A stretch of DNA of 64,000 bases, from positions 620,001 to 684,000 of the forward strand of contig JAGFBZ010000906.1 of NCBI GenBank assembly GCA_018398805.1. The letters run 5' to 3'. Made by a program: the position numbers and the translations under genes. The notes under the pieces are model-generated. The model saw only the letters and a list, made by a program, of their open reading frames with translations. It ran no database searches and was not told the DNA's origin. Source of the stretch: Hirundichthys speculiger. Taxonomy: Eukaryota; Chordata; Actinopteri; Beloniformes; Exocoetidae. Shown in pieces: positions 31,437 to 43,800 of the stretch. Position 1 is the stretch's first letter, and each line of letters opens with the position of its first letter.

Positions 31437-32396
31437 AGTATTTGCCGTGGATACTGTCTGTTGAACCTGACAGCACAGTAGAAAGTGAAACTCTGCCAGG
31501 GCGTGTCCACAATTTTGCCCAAGAAAACGGCGTTACCCGCTCAGAACGGATGCATGTAGCCGTGCCACATCAATTTACCCAAGAGGCCTGCTGGTTCTGA
31601 CCTTTTCCTCCAGCCTGACACAGTGAGTCCCCCATTTGTATGAGGTCTGTGTCCAGCCTGTGCTCACAAACAGAGGCTGGTCATTCACTCAGGTCCTGAG
31701 GAGACCAAATCAAATTACCAACACATATCTCCCGCAATCTACTGCGACAGGATCACCCTCCAGGCAGGGCCGAAATGGATACGGCAATATTCAAGCAGGG
31801 GAGAGCGGGGGGGAGGATGGGTGTGGGGGCAAAGAGGAGAGCGGGTGCTGTGGGTAGAGAAGGAGTCAAACTGTTGCAAGCGCGGTAACAATGTGATTTA
31901 ATTGATTCCATGCCATCTCATCAATTTTGATCAAAATGAAATGAGCCTCTGTATGTTTGAAAAGGTTAAAACAAATTGAACGTGGAAATCACAGCTGGTA
32001 ATCACAGTTTGTCTAACAGCAGGCTTTTAATGAGGAGATCCTTGCTGCATCCTTCATTTTCTGCTTTTTTTTTTTTTTTTTGTGTGCAGTGAACGTAACA
32101 GAGAGGCTGCGTTTTCTGTGTGTGCGCTTCTGTGCACGTGAGGGCGCAAGATAATGTCGAGGAGCTTACAGCAGCAGATGTATCAACATGGTGTCCGCTT
32201 CTGAGGTAAAGGGTACGAAGAAAATCAATGTCCTTACAGACATATTAAAAGAATTTGCACAAGAATAATGAGCAATCCAAAAAAAAGGGCCTTTGGTCTG
32301 GTTTTTTTTATTATTATTTGTAGACAGAGAAATAAACATTTTCAGTTTGATAATAATTACAAATAGATTCTAAAATAATTTTGCTTGAATATTTCA
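31437..32396. other. intergenic, no gene seen
   Basis: A purine-rich stretch lies at about 31795-31860 and a poly-T tract at about 32067-32080. No gene is recognised. Confidence 0.5.
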
Positions 32397-33155
32397 TTGG
32401 GCGATACTAGGAATTTTGGTATCGATCCGATACCAAGTAAATACAGGGCCAGTATCGCCGATACCAATACCGATACCAATACCAATAACGATACTTTTTT
32501 TTTATATAAAGCTTGATCTATAATGAAAACGCTGACCTTTTGGTGTTTTTGTGATTTTTGTCTTCGGATTATTTTGTTAAAACCTAGAATACAATTTCTG
32601 CAAACTTTATAGGTGACAGCAAAATACTTTGTAAAATACTAATATTCTTTGGAGTTGAATTGTTCTGTTCTTAATGTTTTTTCTAGTCCACCTCTTATAT
32701 TATATCTTTCAATACTTGTGTCATTTTGTTTGCACTGTGTGCACTTACCTGTTGCTTTCACTATAAATTTCTCCATTGTGGGATAAATGAAGGATTATCT
32801 AATGTTATTTTATCTTAGATAACACCTTTCAATGGGATACATGATATGTACAGGGTTACCTCAGGGTCTTAATTATGTTTTTATGAGCTGGTTCCAGTAA
32901 CATATAACTTAAGTAACATGTACTTTGAAAGTTAATATGAACTGATGCTGAAATTGATCACTCTTATCTACCTGGATGCTTTCTGTTGGACTGAAGGAGG
33001 ACACAGGCCTCAATGAATTCACACTTTGCAGCAGTCAGTGCTTGTGGGAGAGAAAAAAAGCTTGAGTGTCGATCTTTTTACACAAGTATCATTCGATATC
33101 AATACCAGCGTTGGTATCGATATTATCGATATTTGGATCGATCTGCCCAGCTCTA
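32397..33155. mobile_element. hAT-like MITE with TATCGAT-rich ends
   Basis: The right end reads GGATCGATCTGCCCAGCTCTA, reversed TAGAGCTGGGCAGATCGATCC, a widespread vertebrate hAT terminus. The left end (TTGGGCGATACTAGG…TATCGATCCGATACC) matches it but lacks the first bases. The ends hold many GATACC and ATCGAT repeats. The target duplication is not resolved. Confidence 0.7.
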
Positions 33156-33704
33156 AACATAACTCCCTTTAAAATTCTTTTTTACCCTCCAGATTCAGCG
33201 TCTGTTCATGACGCAGCCCTTTTCCTGTCTCATAGTGGTAAAGGGTGAAGGTCATGCAGAGGCTGGATGAAAAAAAAAACGGAGCATGTACGAAATTTGA
33301 ACCGCATAAATCCCAATAATGTCATCATTCGTTCAGATCAAGGTGCCATCACCGGACACTCCTGAGATCTTCTGGGCTTTGAAGGAGGATAATGTTTGGA
33401 TTCTTAAAATGTTTCGCTTCGGCAGTGCAACCGTTGCAGTTTATCTGGTGTGAAAGCATAAAGACGGTATTTTATGGCCTCGACGTTTGAGCGCGAATGA
33501 GAGAAGGCATGAAAACTCCCACAGGCAGCGCGACAGAAGAGCGAGGGCTGGAAGTGTAACAGGTAACTGCTGGCACCTGGTGGCGGTTTGAGAGATGGAG
33601 CAGTGGAGCATCATCACCAAAGTCTGACAAACTCATTACAAGTTTCCTAAGTGATAAATGCAAAATAACCACAACCAAGGAAAGAATATTTATGGTATTC
33701 TTGT
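33156..33704. other. intergenic, no gene seen
   Basis: Nothing recognisable. The probable 3' end of the lpcat2 transcript lies just to the right. Confidence 0.4.
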
Positions 33705-33710
33705 TTTATT
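33705..33710 (-). terminator. candidate lpcat2 polyadenylation signal
   Basis: AATAAA on the minus strand, about 970 nt past the lpcat2 stop codon. An ATTAAA nearer the stop (about 34473) is an alternative. No transcript evidence is available. Confidence 0.35.
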
Positions 33711-34677
33711 TTTAAAAAGCAAACTTTGCAGTGTTAACAAAAAAAAGAACAAACCCTCACATAATGCGCCCGCCTAAATAAATAACAATGCCTCTTGTTA
33801 ATCTCAAAGCATACCTCACTGGGACACGCTGCTGCGAAGACGCACTGTTGCCTTTTTGCTCACAAATTGCCCTATTTTCTGTGGCTGGTTTTTCTTTAGT
33901 AAACTTAAAGCCGCACAGATCCGCTGCTGTCTCAGCAACAACATTCTTCTGCAGAAATGCAAATAGATACACATGCAAAGCAAACATCTGGCTAATTATA
34001 CACCGGTTTTACAAGGTCTGTGTCCCTGAGCGCTGGAAAAAAGTGTAATGCACAGCATCTATGCTCGTTGTTAACATAACATCAATACAGAATACATCTC
34101 TGGGTTGCCCGGCTGGTAAATACGCCGCTAAAGCTCACTGAACACTAATTAAACTGAGCACGCAGCCACAGTACAGAAACAGCAGGGGCTTCTCGCTTAT
34201 GTTCAATAATGTGTTGGTTTGGCAATTTTTCCTCTCATTTAAAGAAAAAAAAAAAACACAAAGACAACAGGCTGAAATACATTAGGCTGTGTTCATCTCA
34301 GTGCATTAAAGGGTAAAATCACAAAAAAAAAAGGTCACAGATGAGGCGTTGCAGCAAAGTTTATCATCTAACACAGTAGCTAAGTCAATTCTAACATTTC
34401 CAGGGTTTAGACAATTACATGAAACACTAAACTGACATAATTTGATCCTATGACAAGCTTTAATTTTGTTTTGTTTTTTTTTCGTCTTGTGGACACAGAT
34501 AATTCCTTGCCACTTGGGTAAGTTCTCATTAAAATCTCTATAAGGCACTAATACTGGAAACAGAAGCACACTAAAAAAAAAAAAAAACAACTCAAGTTTG
34601 CTAATTCCACTAAAACAAGGCGGCAGATTTTTTTTACTCTCCGCGCTTCCATAAAAAGGTCATAATTATTTTAATTT

Positions 34678-34856
34678 TCAGTCGTCTTTTTTGTCAGATG
34701 TGCTGTCCTCGCCGTTTCCCTCTGGACTGGTCTGACCGGCCAGTTCCAGGTCTCCTGGGCTCGCTTCCTGGATCGCTTGGTATCGCTGAAGCTCCAGATA
34801 GGTGGTGAAGAGCTTGGCATACTCTGGGTGGGTCGTGGCAAAACCCTGAAACTCAT
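34678..34856 (-). CDS. lpcat2: lpcat2 exon 14 (C-terminus)
   Basis: 179 nt including the stop. It encodes [20 protein letters not shown], an acidic tail, and STSDKKDD followed by TGA. KKDD resembles an ER-retrieval signal. Confidence 0.95.
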
Positions 34857-37800
34857 CTGAAGAAGGACAAACAAAAAAAAAAACCAAATCAAGATCCTTT
34901 CTGGTATGTGTGGAAATAAGTGATACTGGTTAAATACTGGATTTATTTACTGGAAATGTTTCAGATTCCTAATACTACACTGATGGAAAACAAAGCAACA
35001 TTTACAGAGAAGGGTGGAGTGAACTCATACAACTCCTACAAGAGCTTTTGTTCTGTGTCCTGGAGTTGTAAAAAAAAAAAAAAAAAAAAAAAGGGGGGGT
35101 GCACAATGCGTTTCCATTAAACGCTGAAATGTGGCTTCACTTGAGATCTTTGCCCCGGGGGAGAGTCAACTCACTGAAGGTGATGAAACCGGAGTCATCG
35201 GCATCAATCTCCTTGAAGAGCTTGGTCATGTTCAGATCTGACACACCCAGAGCCGAGCGCAGCAGAGCAGTGAACTCATCGCGGGTGATTTTCTCATCTT
35301 CGTCTGTGTCGAACAGCTGCAAGCAAAGACGACAAGCAATGTTCATATGTGTCTTTCGTAAGCTCGGGAAAGGAAAATACACAACAGAAATGGTCAAGAT
35401 AAATAACCAAGGACAAAATAAGCCAAACCAAAATGAGCTCGCGGAGTGAACGCGAGCTCTTTGTCCAGAACTACATCTGACCTGATGGTCAGCGAACAGG
35501 CACACTTTGTTAACTTGACATTATCCATGCCTCTCTGAATGCCACCTCTGTTCCTCCTACGGTAGCTGCTGCTGAAGCTACTGGACAACAGAGACGGAGG
35601 CTGGGAGATCAGTCTCATTGCATCCCTTATTTGCACTTTGACGCTTCCCATTCATGTTTCGTACATGTCAACGTTACATGTCGGTATATCACACAGAGTA
35701 AATGCAGTTTGTCTGAAAACCTCAGGGAACGACACTTAGAAAACTCATGACATCAGCAGGAGGTGTTAAACACAACAGAGAGAGCATGAATGATGTAAAG
35801 ATGCAAAATACAACCCCAGTTTCAAAGCAGCTGGGGTGCTGTTTCATCAAAAACTTTCATATTAACTGTAGTTAAAAACAGAATGCAATTATTTTCAAAT
35901 TTCATAAAGCCATAATTTTGATCCCAATAGAACCCAAAAACATATCAGATGTTGTAACTAAGACCATTTCTTGGAAAATATTAGCTCATTAGGACTTTGA
36001 AGGCAGCAACACATATCATAACAGTTGGAACAGGGACAAGAAAACGCTGGTGTTAGGGTGCAAATCAAAACCAAATGAAGGAGCGTTTGAGGACTAATTA
36101 GGTTAATTGGCAACAGGTCAGTAACATGACTGGATAGATATAAGGAACTTTTCAGAGGAAGAGACTCTCTCATGTAAAGATGGGAAGAGGGTCATCAATC
36201 CGTGACAAACTGTGTCTGAAGAACACAGAACAACTTCAGAAAAATCTTCCTCAACGTAAAAGACTTTGAAGATCCCACCATCTACGGTACATGATATCAT
36301 CAAAAGATTGAGAGAATCAGTCAGTGTCTGAGCACAAAGGACAAGTCTGAGGTTAAAACTGGATGTCTGTGATCTTCAGGTTCTCAGGAACACTTCCAGA
36401 AATCAATGTCTGAGGACACAGCTGACTGTGTGATCCAAAAACGCAGGCTGAAGCTGCATCGTGCAAAGAAGAAGCTAAACGTGAACACGATCCAGAGACG
36501 GTGCCGTCTTCTCTGGGCCAAAGTTCATCTTAATGGATTCAATCTGTGGTCAGATGAATCAAAGTTTGACATTTTGTATGGAAACCATGGACGCCGTGTC
36601 CTGCGGACTAGAGAGGACCAGAGGACAGTTCACAAGCCTGCATCTCTGATGGTGTGGGGTTGCACTGGCGCCTAAGGTTTGGGCCAGCTTCCACATCTGG
36701 AAAGACACCATCAATGCTGAAGAGAACATAGAGGTTTTAGAGCAACATCTGCTCCATCCACCTTGCATGTTTCATCAAGACAACGCTGAACCACACACTG
36801 CGTCCATCACAGCAGCATGACTTCGCAGGAGAAGAGTCTGTATTTACAGACAGTTGTTAAAAGAAGAAGGGGATGCTACGTAACAGGTAAACATCACCAT
36901 GTTCCAACTTTTTTTTTTAGAAGCCATAAGAATCAAAACGAGATAATATTTTCCATGAAATGGTGAAAAGACTCAGTTTAAACATCTGATATGTTCTTTA
37001 TTGGGGGAAAAAAATGGGTTTATGAGATTTGGAAATCATTCGGATTGTTTTTATTTATGTTCTACACAGTGTCCTAACTTTTTTTAATTTTGGGATTGTG
37101 CATGATTTTGGTCGAATCAAATGAAGAGGACACCAATGGTACTTGGATGCAGTGTTTATGTTGCATGCAACACAAAGTCCTGCATATATTTAATCCTCTG
37201 AGGTACATAAGTTGACATAACATCTGCACATCCTACCTTGAAAGCCATTTGTAGAACATCTTCAGTATTAGCTGGTCGACACAAGATCGTCACGCCAATA
37301 ACATACTCCCTAAAGTCAATGGTGCCGTCTCCGTTCTAGATGGAATCAAAGAGATAGCACAGGTCATCATTCTGGCAAACAACTTCTAAACTTCTAATTT
37401 ATACTTTTCCCCTGCATTTCACACATAGCCTGTCGAGAAGAGTTATGACTCGAGGGAAGGAGTCCAAACTATTTTGATTACAGTTTCAGGGTGCATAGCA
37501 CCTGAACCTACTCCATCACTGGCCCCTGTGTTTCAGTTTCACTGGTATGTATCATGTACAATCATCCATCAGTGTTCCACGATGATGAAAATTACCAAGT
37601 GAATTTTTTTTCATCATCATGTTACTGAAAAAAAAAAGAACTTCCGTATTTAATTAGTCATTCAAGATACTGCTAGTTAGTAGTTAGTGCTCATGTAAAA
37701 ACAATTGACCTTTCGGTAAGCACCGCCCCCTTCCTAGTTACTGTTGCTAGGTCGGACAAACTTGCTGCTCCTGCGTTAAGGACTGTGTTAAATCGCTATT

Positions 37801-40800
37801 TTTTCCAACGTGTATAATTTGTGTTAATATTATACTATAATAACGCCATGGTGAAATATTGCTGCTGGGGACCTGCAACAGTGACTTGAGGTGTCCAGAT
37901 TGTTTGGAGGAGACATTTTTATTCCCTTTCCCAAAGCAAAACAAACGCTGGAAATCTGCAGGCTGTGGCTCAGTTATGTGTCCGTCCACACAAGCAACTG
38001 AACGTGGGGAAAGTTACAAAACACACCTACATTGTTCCAAGGTAAGTTTACTTTGTTTATTAGATGATTGATTTAAAAACCGTTTAGTAAAAGTAATAAT
38101 ATGATTTAGTGGCAAGGAGGGTGATGAGTTCTCCGTTAGCGTTAGCTCTGGTCCGTAGTGTCGATGACTTCTCCACTATGGACCAGAGCTCGCTAGCCAG
38201 CTATTAGCCTGCCTTGTTGTCTACAAATATATATGACCCTGGATATTTATTTTGTTAGGTATAAGGTGAGGCTTATGATGTTAATGTTACTTTATTAATT
38301 ATATTAATACAATGCTGCGACTGTCTCATGTTAATATAGCTCGGGTGTGGGATAGACCTATGGACCAGAGCTAATGCTAACAGAGAACTCTGTTAGAGAA
38401 ATATAGTATAATATTAACACAGATGATACACATTGGAAAAATAGTGAATTAACACAGTCCTTAACGCAGGAGCAGCTAGATTTGTCCGACCTAGCAAGAG
38501 TAACTAGGAAGGGGGCGGTGCTTACTGAAAGGTCAATTAGGTCCTCACCCTGTCAAACAGAGCAAACAGCTCCTCCAGGACCGGGCTGACAGGTATCTTC
38601 AGAAACTTGGCAAACTCATTGATGGTTATGCGTCCTCCCTTGCAGGAGTTGGCTATGGCTGCAAAACTCTCAAGGTCCTTCTTCATGTTGTCCCACTTCA
38701 AGCTGAGTGAGAAAGGCATAAAAAAAATAAAAGACAGCTTTTGTTATTAAACATTTTCCTATAATCTGTAAATGACGACTTCTCTGCACGGCAGCGGCTG
38801 AACTGCACGAACATCAGACGTTCTCACTTGAGTTTGCGACTGATTTTGGTGAACTCGACCAGGCCAGCCTCCATGGGCAGCGTCAGCTCGCCAGCTGAGA
38901 TCATCAGGCGACAGTCTTCGTACGTGTGGTCCGTGACTGGAACTCTCAAAGCACTGAAGGCAGAAGGGTTTGCACATGTGAAGTCAGAGGGAGCAGGCGA
39001 GGAAGAAGTGCGCAGGTCACGGAGATCAAAGTAACAAAACTCCCCGCAAACTCACATGTTTCTCCACAAACTTAACGTGATCATTACAACTGTTCTCGTC
39101 TCAATTACTTGCATAAATATGCGCTTTTTCCTCCCTTTTGAACTCTGTTGCACCGCGCTCTCCAGGGAGACAGAGGAATGTGCGATTCAAAGCAAGGAAG
39201 GTGTTTTGTATGGCACTTTTCATCAACGCAAAGCATTTTCTGTGAGTCCCATCAGGCGTGTCGCTAATGAACACTCACTGGGCCATACTTTCTCGCACTC
39301 TGCTGGCAAACAGAGTGGGGGTTTTCTTCTCCTCCTCTGTGGGGACATGCGGCGGCAGGAACTGGAGAACAGAACAAACAGAAGAGAGGGTCGCAAGGAA
39401 GGTCAAGCAGAAGTGAAACTTCTGCAACTCAGCATGAAAGGGCTAAACTCTGTGCACAACATTTCCTTAAGGTGCACACCAGAGTTGAGCAATTTTATCG
39501 ATTCTGCGATATATATCGATATTTTATTAAGTAGCAATTTTTCGGCCAAGGGTATCGATATTCTAAGCTTCTTTCAAAACCCCCATGTCCCACCTTTAAA
39601 AGCTTGCATGCAACAATTTGCACTGTTTAAATAAATGAAAACTATTTTTCTCAACACATCTTTTATTCATTTTGTCCAGCATAAGCAAGCTGCCTGTCGG
39701 CCTTATAATGTGTAATTGATGCTTTCAGTTCAATAAATTCAAACAAAGTCATTGGAACACTCACAAGATGTCACCAAAATCACTTTGTCCCTATCAAATC
39801 TTTTGGAAAATGATGTAAATGTATTGTAAGATGAATATCGATATATATCGTATCGTGAGCTGAATATCGTGTATCGTATCGTGAGATTAGTGTATTGCTA
39901 CAGCCCTAGTGCACACAGTGAGTGTAGAATTGCAGTTACCTCGATCTCTACAGTGGTGTAGAGCTGGGACAGCGTTAGAAGCAGGAGCGTCTTCCTGCAC
40001 ATAATACAATTATGACATGTAGATTAATTTGACACTACTGTAAAACAAGCTGTTGGGTTGTTAAAGCAGTATTCAAGTCTAATACGCCGCCTGGCCTAAA
40101 AAAAAAAAAAAACAAAAAACAGTACCAAGGTCAAATAAAGCATCCATCACCGTGTTTCAAGCAACAACAAGCTATTTAACTCCTAACGGATGCAGTAAGG
40201 TACGTCTCTGTCCAGTCTGATTCGGTATAGATCATATTCAACACGTCACATTCAGAAGCACATGCATCTTGAGTCAGACTTTCATGTGAACATCATAACC
40301 CTCTCAAATGTACACATGAGCACCTGATATCTTTCGGCATGCGACTCCCGCTCCACAGGAATACGGACCTCTACAGGAAACGCTTCCAGCCAACAGCAAC
40401 AACATACGACAATGACTCTTTAAAGAGACTTCACCACCGACTGAGTTACTGCAATATGAAATTTCCCCTGAGGGGGATAAATGGAGTATTACTGAACTGA
40501 ATTGAATTGAACAAAATAGAAAGCATCATACAGGCAGCTTGTCCAGGGTGTACCCCTGCCTTTCACCCAAAGAGAGCTGGGATAGATTCCAGCAGAACCC
40601 CGTGACCCGACACGGCATTGAGAGGGTATAGATAATGGATGAATGGATAGAAAAGATATTTTGGAGCAAGAGATCTGGTTGAGGAAGGATACAAACAGTT
40701 TCAGAATAAAAGCAACTGCAGCTAGGGGTGTGAAAAAAAATCGATTTGGCGATATATCGCGATATTCTGTTGATATGATATTGATTTTTCAGCTCCTAAT

Positions 40801-43800
40801 ATCGATTTTTTAGAAAATTCATTAATTCACTTAAATGTGCAAAAACACTAATAATAAACAATAAATAGGTTGTTTTGAAGCAAATAGTTTTGACTCAATT
40901 TGTCCTCTGAATGATCAATATCATCTGATGAACATATACAACAACTTGATTTTTCATCTCTACTTTTAATTTTGATATTAACTGGGTAGAATATCTCAAT
41001 ATATCGTGATATCGCGATAATATTGTATCGTGGCCCAAGTATCACGATACATATCGTATTGCGAGGTCCTCGCCAATACTCACCCCTAACTGCAGCTATG
41101 AGAATTAACTCTAGAGGACAGCAAAGACTCTCCCAGCTATAAGTGAAAAGATAAAGGTAGAGAAAATAGATTTTCGGCACATCCTGGTGTTTTTATAAAT
41201 AAAAATAAATAAAATATATATTTGTAACATACTCAAGTTCATGTTTCGAAATGGTCATATAATTGGTCTGCACGATCGATTAAAACAAAAAAGACATTTA
41301 AGAATGTATTGTTAAAACCTGGGAAGATAGTGATGAGCTATGATGTTTGACATGTGGTCAAAATGATCGTGATCATAATCTACGTAAAGAAACAGGGGAA
41401 CATGAGAAGCGTTTAAGAGTCAACGTCATAACATTACCACATGATCAATGTGATGAGATCTTACGATATTGGAACTATAAAAACACTTAGTGGGGCTATT
41501 TTAAATACCATAAATCTTTCAGGAAGCATAAGGACTGGACTGTGGAGCAACTGGAAAATGTGATTAGGTCTGATTTAGCCTGTTCCAGAGTGATGGGAGT
41601 ATCAGGGTACGAAGAGCAGCAGATGAAGTGATGCTCCCATCACGTGTAGAGTCTATAAGCCTTTGAGGCTAATGTTATGATCTGTAGGTTGCTTCAGTTG
41701 GTCAGGTCAAGACTCAGCAACCTTGTGCACCAAAAAAATGAAGCCAGCGAGCTACATGAATAATAAACAGGATTTGGCATCAACAGATTTTGTTTTCTAT
41801 CCTGATGACACCAGCTGATTCCAAGATGACGATGCCAGTGCTAACTTTAGGGAGCAGGAGACATCATTTTCACACATCATTTCCAGCTGTCCGATCAGCA
41901 ACTAAAGATCCATCCATCCATCCATTACCTGAGAATTTCTGTGCAGGGTCACAGGGAGCAGTACCAGATATCGAATAAAAATCAACGCAAATCTGGACAG
42001 AAATAAATGCGGTTACATGATGTTTTTTAATTTGGAATTAAAATTAGAAATTAAATAATTCCGAATTAAACTATTTTCCTTCGAGTTTACATGGAAATAG
42101 TAATTCCGAATTAAGGTTTACATGGACAACACGTTTGTTCGGCTTTATCCAACTCCGCTTTAGGTCTGGGGGTTGGGAAGGGATCTGATTGGATGGGGGG
42201 GGCGGACATCTTTACATCTACCGGAAGAAAACAAACTTAGCTAACTGGTTAGCAACAACATTCCACTTATTTTTGACCTGGGTGGCGTCTCTATCTGTGA
42301 AACCTCCTTCATTTAGCCTGGCCGCTTTGAAAAGCTCACAATTTTTATGTTTCCTGCCATCTGTTCTTTTAATTATTTCTTCCTCCAAGCTATTTATTAA
42401 ATAAATCGTCTCTGCTCTTGACCACCGTTTACTGCGTGCTGCCGGAATATAAGTGTCATCGCGACAGACGGGCAAGAGAACGAGCATGCGCAGAAAGACG
42501 GGAATTAATTTAAAGAGGAATGAGTGTTTACATGACCGCGGCATTACTTAATGCGGAATTAAAATGGGAATAAACCAGCCACTTACTTTGGAATTAAGTT
42601 TAATTCGGAATTGACATTTTCATATGGAATTACGTGTTTACATGGTAACTTTTATTCGGCTTTAACTTTAATTTTGAATTAAAGAGGAATTAAACTTCCC
42701 ATGTAAACGCACCCATTGTGAAATTGCATTACTTATTCAAAAAAAAAAAAAAGGAAGAAAAGGACATGGTGAATGCGTGTTGTAATCAAAGCTAAAAGTT
42801 GTCAGACAAAATATTAGAGGGTGTGACTTTTTTTTTTAGGCCAGGCAGACATTCCCATAAAAACCTGAACAGACTTTCATAAACCATGCAGAGAAAACAT
42901 GAGCAAACTTTCTGTATCAAATCAAACTCACGAGCTGAAGCCTTGCCAAGTCCAAGTGACTGTATCCTAGACGATGACCAAAACATTAAAAAAAAACATA
43001 AAGATATACAGAAGATTGAAATCAGAATGAAGCGGTTATATCCAGTAACAACTGAACTTATTGTGCTTCTGTATTACAGTTATGGGGACTCACCAGTTTG
43101 TTGGGATATCTAATAAGCACCGGCTGCACCGGGACACCTGGGATGAAGGCACCTGCAGGTGGAGGAGAGAACACAGTGTGAAAGACAAGAAGTCGTGGGA
43201 TCTGTGGTCACAAAAGAACAAAAGATGAGCAGCTTTTAAGACTTCATAACGTAAAGATGGCGATGTCCTCATTTCACTCAGAGCCAGCGGATCACAAGTT
43301 AATGCAGAAGCTGCGGTACTGTTCAAAAGTCTGAACCCATCACTGGTTTTGCTGCTCTGTCATAGTTTGACCATCCATATTGATTTTGCAGTGATTTTGC
43401 AGGGAGCCTGTCTCTGTTCAGACTAAAAATAATGGAATCTTAAATGGCGTCACTGCAGATTTCTGTATGGGACAGACCTGTGCACAGTACAGCGGATCGG
43501 ACTCAGAACTGATGGGAGGGAGAGCCACTGAGCCGACTTCCCGTTGTGCAGCCTGTTTGCTCAGCAGATAAGATTAAAATGAACCGTCTGATGTGCTTTA
43601 AGCAGCAGAACAAAGAGCAACTACTCTATAGAAAAGGGTTGTTTTGTACTTATCTGTTTATCATGCAGTTATAGACTTAAAATATGAGACAATTATGTCT
43701 GTTTAACTTACCTTGTTTAAAAGTGATAAGACATGAGCGATTTGTACATGTCCCCTCTGGAAATATCAGAAGCTGAGGAACAGAGCATCATTTCTGAATG

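Noticed and set aside
36406..36675. 90-codon ORF as a host gene
   Set aside because: It carries [10 protein letters not shown] and SLMVWGC of Tc1-type transposases, lies between inverted ends, and stops early.
39056..39634. 192-codon + strand ORF
   Set aside because: It is antisense across lpcat2 exon 9 and runs into a hAT MITE; no family resemblance.
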